Positions 16,799 through 25,707 of a stretch of 64,000 nt of DNA are shown one piece after another. The stretch covers positions 124,001-188,000 of the forward strand of contig NZ_VDFU01000005.1 of the NCBI RefSeq assembly GCF_006152115.1, given 5' to 3'. Numbering within the stretch: position 1 is the stretch's first letter; each line of letters opens with the position of its first letter. A model generated the notes under the pieces. The model did not search any database and was not told where the DNA came from. It saw only the letters and a program-made list of their open reading frames with translations. This stretch comes from Rubellimicrobium rubrum (lineage in GTDB: Bacteria > Pseudomonadota > Alphaproteobacteria > Rhodobacterales > Rhodobacteraceae). The translations under genes and the position numbers were made by a program.

Positions 16799-18004
16799 AT
16801 GAGCAAGCTTCTCCTGGCCGCTTCGGCGTCCGCCCTTCTTGCCGGGGGCGCCATCGCGCAGGAAACGACCGACGCCGCAGGCGAGGTCAAGATCGGCATC
16901 ATTCTGGGCTTCACCGGCCCGCTGGAGTCGATCACCCCCAACATGGCGGCCGGTGCCGAGATGGCCATCGCCGAAGTCAACGCCGCTGGAACGCTGCTGG
17001 GCGGCGGGCAGACTGTGACGCCGCTCCGTGCCGACTCCACCTGCGTGGACTCAGCGGCTGCGACGGCTGCGGCCGAAGGTCTTGTGGGACAGGGCATCGC
17101 CGCGATCGTCGGTGCGGACTGCTCGGGCGTGACCGGTGCAATCCTCACCAATGTCGCGGTCCCCAACGGCATCGGGATGATCTCGCCCTCGGCCACCTCG
17201 CCCGGGCTTTCGACGACCGAGGACAACGATCTCTTCTTTCGTACATCGCCCTCGGATGCGCGCCAGGGCGAGATCCTTGCCAACGTTCTGCAAGAGCGCG
17301 GCGTGACCGATGTAGCCGTGACGTATACGAACAACGATTATGGCAAGGGTCTGGCGGACGCGTTCCAGACAGCATTCGCGGCCGTTGGCGGCACCGTGTC
17401 GATCACCGTCCCCCATGAAGATGGCAAGGCCGATTATTCGGCCGAGGTCGCGTCGCTGGCCGCGTCCGGTTCGGACGTGCTTCTGGTCGCGGGGTACACC
17501 GATCAGGGCGGACGTGGAATCATCCAGAACGCGCTGGACACGGGTGCGTTCGAAACCTTCGTGCTTCCGGATGGGATGGTCGGCCAGGACATTGTGGACA
17601 ATCTGGGCGAAGGCCTGGCTACATCGTTCGGCACCATGCCCGGCACCGACAGCCCCGGCACCACTGCGTTCCAGGAACTGGCGGCCGCGCAGAACCTTGA
17701 CGGTACCTCGGTCTACGCGCCCGAGTCCTATGATGCGGCTGCCCTTGTCATGCTGGCCATGCAGGCCGCAGGATCTACCAACGGCGCCGACTGGGCTGCC
17801 AAGGTCATGGATCTGGCCAACGCTCCGGGTGAGCAGATTCTTCCTGGCGAACTCGGCAAGGCGCTCGACATGATCGCGGCCGGCACCGACATCGACTACG
17901 TCGGCGCGACCGCCGTGGAACTGATCGGCGAAGGTGAGTCCGCCGGCAACTTCCGGGAACTGGAGTTCAAGGACGGCCAGATCGAAACCATCCGTTACCG
18001 CTGA
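16799..18004 (+). CDS. Branched-chain amino acid-type ABC transporter, substrate-binding protein
   Basis: A periplasmic binding protein of 401 residues in the Peripla_BP_6 (LivJ) fold. It starts with a signal peptide (MSKLLLAASASALLAGGAIA, cut before QE). The mature domain begins with VKIGIILGFTGPLE and continues with GADCSGVTGAI and AVTYTNNDYGKGLAD. AGGGAG lies 7 bases before ATG 16799, and a TTGACA is at 16744-16749 without a clear matching -10. The substrate could be leucine-type amino acids but also amides or short acids; the fold does not decide. Confidence 0.9.
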   Translation: MSKLLLAASASALLAGGAIAQETTDAAGEVKIGIILGFTGPLESITPNMAAGAEMAIAEVNAAGTLLGGGQTVTPLRADSTCVDSAAATAAAEGLVGQGIAAIVGADCSGVTGAILTNVAVPNGIGMISPSATSPGLSTTEDNDLFFRTSPSDARQGEILANVLQERGVTDVAVTYTNNDYGKGLADAFQTAFAAVGGTVSITVPHEDGKADYSAEVASLAASGSDVLLVAGYTDQGGRGIIQNALDTGAFETFVLPDGMVGQDIVDNLGEGLATSFGTMPGTDSPGTTAFQELAAAQNLDGTSVYAPESYDAAALVMLAMQAAGSTNGADWAAKVMDLANAPGEQILPGELGKALDMIAAGTDIDYVGATAVELIGEGESAGNFRELEFKDGQIETIRYR

Positions 18005-18031
18005 GACGCGGAATCGCGTTGACGGTATGCC

Positions 18032-18058
18032 ACGGCCCGGGATAGAGCCCCGGGCCGT
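18032..18058 (+). promoter_or_regulatory. Stem-loop between the binding-protein gene and the transporter ATPase gene
   Basis: A perfect 10-bp stem ACGGCCCGGG/CCCGGGCCGT (18032-18041 with 18049-18058), 7-base loop, no T run, in the 97-base gap after the binding-protein stop. Such hairpins protect the upstream message from 3' decay and reduce read-through, so the binding protein is made in excess over the membrane parts, as shown for malE-malF. Confidence 0.65.
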
Positions 18059-18101
18059 CGCCCATCCGGACCACCGGTCGCGCTACAGGGAGCAGCTCCG
18101 C

Positions 18102-18878
18102 ATGATCGAGGTCCATGACCTACATAAGCACTTCGGCGGCTTCCACGCCGTTGACGGCGCTAACCTGATCATTCGGACTGGATCCATCACCGGACTTATC
18201 GGGCCGAACGGGGCAGGCAAGACAACCCTGTTCAACGTCATAGCGGGACGGCTGCCCCCGACGTCGGGTCGGGTGACCATGGCGGGTGAGGATATCACCG
18301 GCCTGCCCCCACATGCCTTGTTCCACAAGGGGTTGCTGCGCACGTTTCAGATCGCGCATGAATTCTCCTCAATGACAGTACGCGAGAACCTGATGATGGT
18401 TCCGCCTAATCAGGCAGGCGAAAGCATCTGGAGCGCCTGGTTTGCGCGCGGCCGCATCCTAGCGGAGGAGCGCGCTCTTGCGCGCAAAGCCGACGAGGTG
18501 CTCGAGTTCCTGACACTGACCCATGTCGCCGATGAGCGTGCAGGTAATCTTTCCGGTGGGCAGAAGAAACTGCTCGAGCTTGGCCGCACCATGATGGTCG
18601 ACGCGCGGATCGTGTTCCTCGATGAGGTGGGCGCAGGCGTGAACCGAACGTTGCTGAACACCATCGCGGACGCCATAGTGCGGCTCAACCGTGAGCGGGG
18701 CTATACGTTCTGCGTCATCGAGCATGACATGGACTTCATCGGGAGGCTTTGCGATCCGGTGATCGTCATGGCCCAAGGCAAGGTGCTGGCCGAGGGTTCC
18801 GCCAGTGAGATCATGTCGAACGAAGCTGTGATCGAGGCGTATCTAGGCACCGGCCTCAAGAACAAGGTTCCGGCATGA
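18102..18878 (+). CDS. livG: Liv-type ABC transporter ATP-binding protein (LivG-like)
   Basis: A 258-residue ATPase of a branched-chain amino acid-type importer. Walker A is GPNGAGKTT (about 33-41), the signature LSGGQKKLLELGR, and Walker B VFLDEVGAGVN, where the usual Pro after Asp-Glu is Val. The ATG at 18102 follows an AGGGAGC site; the open frame upstream overlaps the binding-protein gene and is not used. Its stop overlaps the livF start (ATGA). Confidence 0.93.
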   Translation: MIEVHDLHKHFGGFHAVDGANLIIRTGSITGLIGPNGAGKTTLFNVIAGRLPPTSGRVTMAGEDITGLPPHALFHKGLLRTFQIAHEFSSMTVRENLMMVPPNQAGESIWSAWFARGRILAEERALARKADEVLEFLTLTHVADERAGNLSGGQKKLLELGRTMMVDARIVFLDEVGAGVNRTLLNTIADAIVRLNRERGYTFCVIEHDMDFIGRLCDPVIVMAQGKVLAEGSASEIMSNEAVIEAYLGTGLKNKVPA

Positions 18879-19705
18879 GCGATCTGGACGCCCTTCGCGA
18901 GGATCGTGGAAACAAGGACCGCTCCGTGGCCAGTCCCGTGCCTATTGGCGTGCAGATTGCAAACAACGACGGCAGTCGTCCCGCCTCGGTCGTCGCCCGA
19001 GCCTTCCTGGTTGGCGAAGGCATGGTCGGCGGCTATGGCAAGGGCCCGAGCATCCTGAACGGTTGCACCATCTCCGCTGAGAAAGGTGAGATCGCCGTCA
19101 TCGTCGGCCCTAACGGGGCGGGCAAGTCGACGGCCATGAAAGCGATCTTCGGCATGCTCGACCTGCGGACGGGCAGCGTCCGTCTGAACGGGGAGGAGAT
19201 CACCGGTCTTTCTCCGCAGGCGCGCGTCGCCAAGGGGATGGCTTTCGTTCCGCAGGTCAGGAACATCTTCCCATCGATGAGTGTCGAGGAAAACCTCGAA
19301 ATGGGCGCATTCCTACGCCGGGACGACATCACGCAGACCATTGAGCAGGTTTACGGCCTGTTTCCGATCCTCAGGGATAAACGGCGCCAGCCGGCCGGAG
19401 AGCTTTCAGGCGGCCAGCGTCAGCAAGTTGCGGTCGGCCGGGCGCTGATGACCCGTCCTTCCGTGCTCATGCTGGATGAACCCACCGCTGGCGTGAGCCC
19501 GATCGTCATGGACGAGCTCTTCGACCGCATCCTCGAGATCGCCAGGGCAGGCATCACCATCCTGATGGTGGAGCAGAACGCCCGTCAAGCGCTGGAGATA
19601 GCGGACCGGGGCTATGTTCTCGTGCAGGGGGCCAATGCCTTCACCGGCACCGGGCGGGAGCTTTTGGCCGACCCGCAGGTGCGAAAAAGCTTCCTGGGGG
19701 GATGA
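18875..19705 (+). CDS. livF: Liv-type ABC transporter ATP-binding protein (LivF-like)
   Basis: A 276-residue second ATPase of the importer. Walker A is GPNGAGKST, signature LSGGQRQQVAVGRAL, Walker B VLMLDEPTAGVSP, and the C-terminal LMVEQNARQALEIADRGYVL is diagnostic of LivF. It has an extra N-terminal segment of about 35-40 residues before the first strand, compared with the usual 235-residue family size. An internal start might be used, but the four-base overlap with livG supports 18875. Confidence 0.93.
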   Translation: MSDLDALREDRGNKDRSVASPVPIGVQIANNDGSRPASVVARAFLVGEGMVGGYGKGPSILNGCTISAEKGEIAVIVGPNGAGKSTAMKAIFGMLDLRTGSVRLNGEEITGLSPQARVAKGMAFVPQVRNIFPSMSVEENLEMGAFLRRDDITQTIEQVYGLFPILRDKRRQPAGELSGGQRQQVAVGRALMTRPSVLMLDEPTAGVSPIVMDELFDRILEIARAGITILMVEQNARQALEIADRGYVLVQGANAFTGTGRELLADPQVRKSFLGG

Positions 19706-19817
19706 AGGTGGGACCGATCGGCGTCCGAATGGTACCGGGGTATTTGGCGGGCCTGGTTGGACCAACATGCCTTGGGTGGTGCGATCCCGCTCCGTTCCAT
19801 ATTCGCAGGATTTGCTG

Positions 19818-20828
19818 ATGGACCTCCTCAATGCTCTTGTGGCGTTTCTGAACTTCGTCTTCATCCCGGCTGCGGCCTATGGGGCACAACTCGCCCTGGG
19901 TGCACTCGGAGCCACCCTGATCTACGGCATCCTGAGGTTCTCCAACTTCGCACATGGTGAGACCATGGCGTTCGGAACGGCGGTGACGATCCTGCTCACC
20001 TTCGGTCTGCAAGCGATGGGACTGACCTTCGGCCCCCTGCCGACCGCGCTGCTGGCTCTGCCGATGGGCATCGCCCTTACGTCACTTCTGGTGCTCGGGA
20101 CCGACCGCGTGGTCTACCGCTTCTATCGGGAGGCAAGGGCCGCTCCGGTCATCCTGGTGGTCGTATCCATGGGCGTCATGTTCATCATGAGCGCGCTCAC
20201 CCGGTTTCTGGTTGGCGTCGAGGACATCCAGTTCACTGACGGCGCACGCTTCGTGATCAACGCCCGTGACTTCCGGGAGTGGTCCGGTCTGGAGGAAGGG
20301 TTGGCCCTGCGCACGACCCAACTTATCACCCTTGTGGTGGCCGGGCTGGCGGTGGCAGCCCTGTTCTGGTTCCTCAACCGGACCCGGACCGGCAAGTCGA
20401 TGCGGGCCTTTTCCGACAACGAGGATCTTGCGCTGCTATCGGGGATCAATCCGAACCGGGTCGTGGCTGTGACCTGGATCATCGTTGCGGCCCTGGCCAC
20501 CACGGCAGGCGTGCTTTATGGCTTGGACAAGAGCTTCAAGGCTTTCACCTATTTCCAGCTATTGCTGCCCATCTTTGCCGCGGCCGTCGTGGGGGGGCTG
20601 GGCAATCCTCTGGGCGCCATAGCCGGCGGCTTCGTGATCGCTTTTTCGGAAGTGGTCGTCACCTACGCATGGAAACAGGTCGTAGCCTATGCCCTGCCTG
20701 GTGAGTGGGTTCCTGCGAGCCTGCTTCAGTTGATGAGCACGGAATATAAGTTCGCCGTATCCTTCGCGATTCTCATCCTTGTGCTCCTTTTCAAGCCCAC
20801 GGGCCTCTTCAAAGGTCAATCCGTATGA
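19818..20828 (+). CDS. livH: Liv-type ABC transporter permease (LivH-like)
   Basis: A 336-residue inner-membrane permease with about eight hydrophobic segments. The family signature GILRFSNFAHGETMAFG lies near residue 40, and the loop FSDNEDLALLSGINPNRV carries the coupling helix that touches the ATPase. The C-terminal half has GGLGNPLGAIAGGFVIAFSE. Of several in-frame starts from 19614, MDLLNALV at 19818 fits the family and follows an AGGA site. It is separated from livF by 112 bases and overlaps livM by four. Confidence 0.9.
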   Translation: MDLLNALVAFLNFVFIPAAAYGAQLALGALGATLIYGILRFSNFAHGETMAFGTAVTILLTFGLQAMGLTFGPLPTALLALPMGIALTSLLVLGTDRVVYRFYREARAAPVILVVVSMGVMFIMSALTRFLVGVEDIQFTDGARFVINARDFREWSGLEEGLALRTTQLITLVVAGLAVAALFWFLNRTRTGKSMRAFSDNEDLALLSGINPNRVVAVTWIIVAALATTAGVLYGLDKSFKAFTYFQLLLPIFAAAVVGGLGNPLGAIAGGFVIAFSEVVVTYAWKQVVAYALPGEWVPASLLQLMSTEYKFAVSFAILILVLLFKPTGLFKGQSV

Positions 20829-22171
20829 CCACTCTTCCTCGGGCGACGCTGACGAACACGGCGGCTCCGGCCAGCAATCTACGTCCCGTTGTCCTGTATC
20901 TTGCAATGCTGATGCTGATCCTTGTGACTGGGTTCATGATGGGCTGGAACTATGCCCTGACCATCGTGAACATGGGGCTGATTTCAGCGATCATGGCACT
21001 GGGCGTGAACCTTCAGTGGGGCTTTGCCGGGCTTTTCAATGTCGGCGTCATGGGGTTCGTCGCCCTGGGTGGCCTCGCTGCCGTTCTGGTGGCATCCCCG
21101 CCCGTTACGGATGCTTGGGCCGCCGGCGGCGCACGCATACTCGCCGGGCTCGCGCTCGGAGCCCTGACTGTGCTAGCATTGATCGTCGTGCGACATCGCA
21201 TGGCTGCGGGCCGCTCGAAGACCCTAGCTCTCGTTTTGGTGGCAGTTGCGGGTTTCCTTGCTGCACGTGCCGTCCTCGGCAGTGGCACTTTGGCGGTCGA
21301 AGCCGTGAATCCCTCGGTGTCGGGCTATCTCGGAGGGCTCGGGCTGCCGATCCTTCTGGCTTGGCCCGCTGGTGGTCTTCTGGCGGCTGGTGCTGCTTGG
21401 GTCGTGGGAAAGACAGCGCTGGGTCTGCGATCGGACTACCTTGCGATCGCGACGCTGGGCATTGCCGAGATCATTCTGGCGGTGCTCAAGAACGAGGACT
21501 GGCTGGCCCGCGGCGTCAAGAACGTCGTCGGCATCCCTTCGCCCGTACCTCAGGAGATCGTACTGCAGCAGGACCCCGACTTCACGGCCCGGGCTGCGTC
21601 GATCGGGTTGGACCCGGTCATCGCCTCCACTCTTTGGGTCAAGCTGCTCTACATGGGCCTTTTCGCGGCCGTGCTGCTGGTGCTGTTGGGGCTAGCGCAG
21701 CGGGCGCTCCACTCGCCGTGGGGCCGGATGATGCGTGCCATCCGGGACAACGAAGTTGCGGCGGCTGCGATGGGCAAGAACGTGACGAGCCGTCATCTCC
21801 AGATCTTTGTCCTTGGCTCGGCGGTTTGTGGAATCGCCGGCGCCATGATGGTTACGCTTGACGGCCAGTTGACGCCTGGCTCCTATCAGCCGCTCCGTTA
21901 CACCTTCCTGATCTGGGTCATGGTGATCGTGGGTGGATCGGGCAACAACTGGGGCGCCGTGCTTGGCGGATTCCTGATCTGGTGGCTCTGGGTCATAGTG
22001 GAGCCTGTTGGCCAGTCCCTGTTTGGCGCGATCAGTGCAGTGCTGCCCGACGGATCGCCAGTGACGGCCCACCTGCAAGATGCCAGCGCTCACATGCGGC
22101 TCCTGACGATGGGCGTTGTGCTACTCTTGGTCCTGAGGTTCTCGCCCAAAGGACTTCTGCCGGAACGCTGA
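20825..22171 (+). CDS. livM: Liv-type ABC transporter permease (LivM-like)
   Basis: A 448-residue inner-membrane permease with about ten hydrophobic segments. It has LGVNLQWGFAGLFNVGVMGFVALGG (family signature, about residue 60-85), LRSDYLAIATLGIAEII and the coupling loop AIRDNEVAAAAMGKNV. At 448 residues it is longer than LivM enzymes of about 320-420; an extra pair of hydrophobic segments lies at about residues 105-150. It is the last gene of the operon, converging with the dehydrogenase 15 bases away. Confidence 0.9.
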   Translation: MTTLPRATLTNTAAPASNLRPVVLYLAMLMLILVTGFMMGWNYALTIVNMGLISAIMALGVNLQWGFAGLFNVGVMGFVALGGLAAVLVASPPVTDAWAAGGARILAGLALGALTVLALIVVRHRMAAGRSKTLALVLVAVAGFLAARAVLGSGTLAVEAVNPSVSGYLGGLGLPILLAWPAGGLLAAGAAWVVGKTALGLRSDYLAIATLGIAEIILAVLKNEDWLARGVKNVVGIPSPVPQEIVLQQDPDFTARAASIGLDPVIASTLWVKLLYMGLFAAVLLVLLGLAQRALHSPWGRMMRAIRDNEVAAAAMGKNVTSRHLQIFVLGSAVCGIAGAMMVTLDGQLTPGSYQPLRYTFLIWVMVIVGGSGNNWGAVLGGFLIWWLWVIVEPVGQSLFGAISAVLPDGSPVTAHLQDASAHMRLLTMGVVLLLVLRFSPKGLLPER

Positions 22172-22186
22172 CGACCGGGTGGGCCT

Positions 22187-23077
22187 TCAGGATCTCAGCC
22201 GCTTGATGAGGCTCGAGGTGTCCCACCGTCCCCCGCCCTTGGCCTGAACGTCTCCATAGAACTGGTCAACCAAGGCCGTAACAGGCAGGGAAGCCCGTAG
22301 CTCCCGTGCCGCATCCAAGCAGATCCCGAGGTCCTTGCGCATCCAGTCCACGGCGAAGCCATGGTCGAACTGGTCCTCGAGCATGGTCCCATGGCGGTTC
22401 ACCATCTGCCAAGACCCGGCGGCGCCTTGAGAGATAACCTCGACCAGGGCTCTCCCATCCAGTCCAGCCTTTTCGGCAAAGGCCAGCGCCTCGGACAGCG
22501 CTTGGACAAGGCCCGCGATGGCGATCTGGTTCGCCATCTTGGCGAGCTGGCCGGAACCAACCTCGCCCAACCGCCGACAGGCGCGGGCATAGGCTGCGAC
22601 GATCGGCGCGACCAGGTTGTAATCTGCCTCCGTCCCACCGCACATGATGGACAGCTGCCCCTTCTCGGCTCCTGCCTGTCCGCCAGACACCGGCGCGTCC
22701 ACGTAGCCGATGCCCCTCTGAGCGGCTTCCGCCGCAAGCTGGCGCGTCACATGGGCGCTGACAGTCGTATGGTCGATGAACAACGACCCCGGAGCCATTC
22801 CTGCAAATGCGCCATCGGGCCCCACACAGACACTTCTCAGGTCATCGTCATTGCCCACGCAGGCGAGTACGGCACGTGCCCCAGTAGCTGCCTCGCGGGG
22901 ACTTGGGGCCGACCGGTGACCGTGACGAGCCACCCAAGCTTCTGCCTTGGACGAGGTCCGATTGAAGACCGTGACGGCTTCACGGGCCGCAAGATGACCG
23001 GCCATGGGACCTCCCATGACCCCAAGCCCCAGGAAAGCCAGCCCGCTGTTGCCTGCTTCCGCCGCTGTGTCCGTCAT
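22187..23077 (-). CDS. NAD(P)-dependent dehydrogenase of the 3-hydroxyisobutyrate dehydrogenase family
   Basis: A 296-residue beta-hydroxyacid dehydrogenase. The N-terminal Rossmann motif is GLGVMGGPMAGHL (about 17-29), the substrate-binding motif DAPVSGGQAGAEKG, and the catalytic lysine lies in GQLAKMANQ. Family members oxidise 3-hydroxyisobutyrate, tartronate semialdehyde or related short hydroxyacids; the sequence does not decide. The ATG at 23077 follows a GGCGGGG site. It shares no operon with the converging livM but could serve the same catabolic route. Confidence 0.87.
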   Translation of the reverse strand: MTDTAAEAGNSGLAFLGLGVMGGPMAGHLAAREAVTVFNRTSSKAEAWVARHGHRSAPSPREAATGARAVLACVGNDDDLRSVCVGPDGAFAGMAPGSLFIDHTTVSAHVTRQLAAEAAQRGIGYVDAPVSGGQAGAEKGQLSIMCGGTEADYNLVAPIVAAYARACRRLGEVGSGQLAKMANQIAIAGLVQALSEALAFAEKAGLDGRALVEVISQGAAGSWQMVNRHGTMLEDQFDHGFAVDWMRKDLGICLDAARELRASLPVTALVDQFYGDVQAKGGGRWDTSSLIKRLRS

Positions 23078-23157
23078 CCGCTTGCCCCGCCTGTGAAAGC
23101 CTGCCAAACGATGGCCGCGCCCCCCATCTTCGTCAACCAGGTCTCCGGAGGCCGGTC

Positions 23158-25629
23158 TTGGTCACTCTCTTTCGATGGCTGTTCCGGATCACCGTGGCAC
23201 TGGTTGTCCTTGGCGTCGCGGGGCTCTCGCTGATCTGGTGGTTCGCGTCCCGCTCCCTCCCCGATTACAATGGCACGTACGAAGTAGCGGGAATCTCGGG
23301 ACCGGTGGAGATTGTCCGGGACCATTCCGATGTGCCTCACATTTTCGGGGCGACTGACAGGGATGTCTTCTTCGCCTTGGGTTACGCCCACGCTCAGGAT
23401 CGGCTCTGGCAGATGACGATGCTGCGGCGAACCGTTCAGGGGCGCCTCTCCGAGGTTTTCGGTGAGCGGACGCTCGGGACGGACTCCCTGATCCGTCGTC
23501 TGGACCTGTACACGCTGGCTCGGGAGTCCGTGGACGCGCAGGATCAATCGACGCGAGACGCCTTGGACGCCTACAGCGCCGGCGTGAATGCTTGGCTCGA
23601 GACTGTGAACGAAGGGGCATTGGGGCGTGGCGCACCCGAGATGTGGCTTTTCCCGCAGGCCATCGCACCTTGGCAACCGGCCGACTCAATTGCGATCCTC
23701 AAGCTCCTCGCGCTGCAACTCAATCCACAACTCGATGCCGAGGTTCTGCGCGCCCGGGTCTCCCTGCTGCTCGAGTCGGAGCGGGTGGCTGACGTGCTCC
23801 CCGAGATGCCGGGCCAAGGCGTGGCCGCCCTGCCCGGCTATGCTTCGATCATCCCAGGGGTCCAACCCACCTATGCCGACGCTTCTTCGCCCAACTGGCT
23901 GTTTCCGAACCCAGGTCTCCCGTTCGCCGGGGCGTCCAACGCCTGGGCCGCTGGAATCGCGCGATCGACAGCGGGGTCTACGCTCTTGGCCAATGATCCG
24001 CACCTGCCTCTTTCGGCTCCTTCGGCCTTCTACTTGGCCCGGCTCGAACTTGAGGACGGCGGCGTGATCGGGGCGACCATTCCCGGCTTACCGATGATCC
24101 TGGCCGGCCGGTCCGCAGAGCTCGGATGGGGGATCACGTCCAGCTACCTCGACGATCTGGATGTTTACGCCGAAGAGGTGAACCCGGAGAACGTGGGCGA
24201 GTACCGGACCCCCGACGGCTGGCAACCCTTCCGGACCCGGGATAGCATCATCGAGGTCAAGGGCGCTGCGTCGGTTACGCTCAAGCTGCAATGGACAGAC
24301 AACGGCCCAGTTCTGGCTCCGGAGGACTTCGGTCTGGGCCTTGTCCAACCATCTGGTCATGTCATGTCGGTCGCCTGGACCGCGCTGTCGGGGCGTGACA
24401 CGACGCTGACCGCTGCGATGGGCCTCATGCGCGCGAAGAGCGTTGAGCAAGGGCTGGCCGTCGCTCCGCTCTTCATGGCGCCATCACAGAACCTCGTTCT
24501 TGCCGACCGAAGCTCTGTCGCAATGACCGTTCTCGGGTCGATCCCCGACCGCGATGCCAGGCATCAAAGCCAGGGCCGCATGCCGACCTTGGGTTACCGG
24601 CCAGAGAACCGGTGGCGCGGCGTCAAGGCTCCGTCGGCAAATCCGATCTTTACCGAGCCGCCCGGAGGTATCCTAGGGAACACCAACAACAAGATCCTCG
24701 AGGCTCCGTTTCCAGACCATCTGTCGTTTCTTTGGGGCGATAGCCAGCGGGTGCAGCGTTGGCAGTTCCTCATGCAGTCGCGCGAGATCCACACACGCGA
24801 CAGCTTCATAGAGACCCAGCTCGATACCGTGTCCCAGGCTGCGCGCACACTCCTCCCGCTGGTCGGGCGCGATCTATGGTTTACGGCCGATGCAGCGCCG
24901 ACCGGGACGCCGGACAGCCAACGTCAACGAGCGCTAGAGCTTTTGGCCGAATGGAACGGCCAGATGAACGAGCACCTCCCGGAACCTCTGATCTACGCAG
25001 CATGGATGCGTGCCTTGCAAGAACGGCTCATCCGGGACGAGATCGGTCCGCTTGCAAACGAGTTCAGCCATGTCGAACCCTTGTTCATCGAGAGGGTGTT
25101 CAAGGACATCGATGGCGCATCGATCTGGTGCGACGTACGGCAGTCCGAAGCTGTGGAAACTTGCGACGACATGGCGAGGGAGGCTCTTGACGACGCCCTT
25201 CTCACCATCGGTGAGCGTTACGGCACGGCTCTCGAATCGCTTCGCTGGGGCGATGCTCATGAGGCCGTCCACGAGCATCCTGTGTTAGGCTCGATCCCGT
25301 TCCTGTCATGGTTCGTCAACATCAGACAGTCCACGAGTGGGGACGATGACACCCTCATGCGTGGTAGAGTGCTGGGCACCGGGCCCGAGCCTTATCTCAA
25401 CGTCCATGCTGCCGCCTATCGCGGTGTTTACGACTTCGCGGATCCTGATTCTTCGGTCTTCATCATCTCGACGGGGCAGTCCGGCCATCCGCTATCGCAT
25501 CACTACGACGACCTTGGCGAATTATGGCGGAGGGGCGAGTACGTCCCCATGTCGCTGGATCCCACACTGGCGCGCGGAAACGCTGTCGGAGTAACCCAGT
25601 TGGTGCCGGAGCAGCCCGCTGGCCGCTAA
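23158..25629 (+). CDS. Penicillin acylase-family hydrolase, membrane-anchored
   Basis: An 823-residue Ntn-hydrolase of the penicillin amidase family (S45). An N-terminal transmembrane anchor (about 7-30) is followed by the alpha-chain region, a spacer, and the precursor cleavage site just before Ser260 (FAGASNAWA), which would become the N-terminal nucleophile of the beta-chain. NNKILEAP near residue 510 holds the conserved Asn pair region. Translation starts at a TTG (23158) supported by GGAGG 6 bases upstream. Periplasmic activity on acyl-homoserine lactones, amides or beta-lactams is possible. The divergent dehydrogenase is 80 bases away. Confidence 0.9.
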   Translation: MVTLFRWLFRITVALVVLGVAGLSLIWWFASRSLPDYNGTYEVAGISGPVEIVRDHSDVPHIFGATDRDVFFALGYAHAQDRLWQMTMLRRTVQGRLSEVFGERTLGTDSLIRRLDLYTLARESVDAQDQSTRDALDAYSAGVNAWLETVNEGALGRGAPEMWLFPQAIAPWQPADSIAILKLLALQLNPQLDAEVLRARVSLLLESERVADVLPEMPGQGVAALPGYASIIPGVQPTYADASSPNWLFPNPGLPFAGASNAWAAGIARSTAGSTLLANDPHLPLSAPSAFYLARLELEDGGVIGATIPGLPMILAGRSAELGWGITSSYLDDLDVYAEEVNPENVGEYRTPDGWQPFRTRDSIIEVKGAASVTLKLQWTDNGPVLAPEDFGLGLVQPSGHVMSVAWTALSGRDTTLTAAMGLMRAKSVEQGLAVAPLFMAPSQNLVLADRSSVAMTVLGSIPDRDARHQSQGRMPTLGYRPENRWRGVKAPSANPIFTEPPGGILGNTNNKILEAPFPDHLSFLWGDSQRVQRWQFLMQSREIHTRDSFIETQLDTVSQAARTLLPLVGRDLWFTADAAPTGTPDSQRQRALELLAEWNGQMNEHLPEPLIYAAWMRALQERLIRDEIGPLANEFSHVEPLFIERVFKDIDGASIWCDVRQSEAVETCDDMAREALDDALLTIGERYGTALESLRWGDAHEAVHEHPVLGSIPFLSWFVNIRQSTSGDDDTLMRGRVLGTGPEPYLNVHAAAYRGVYDFADPDSSVFIISTGQSGHPLSHHYDDLGELWRRGEYVPMSLDPTLARGNAVGVTQLVPEQPAGR

Positions 25630-25707
25630 CAAGTCGTAGACGATCAAGACGAACGTGAGTGGCAAGCGTGAGCTTCAGACCCTGGTCTTACTTGCGTATG
25701 GCAGGCG

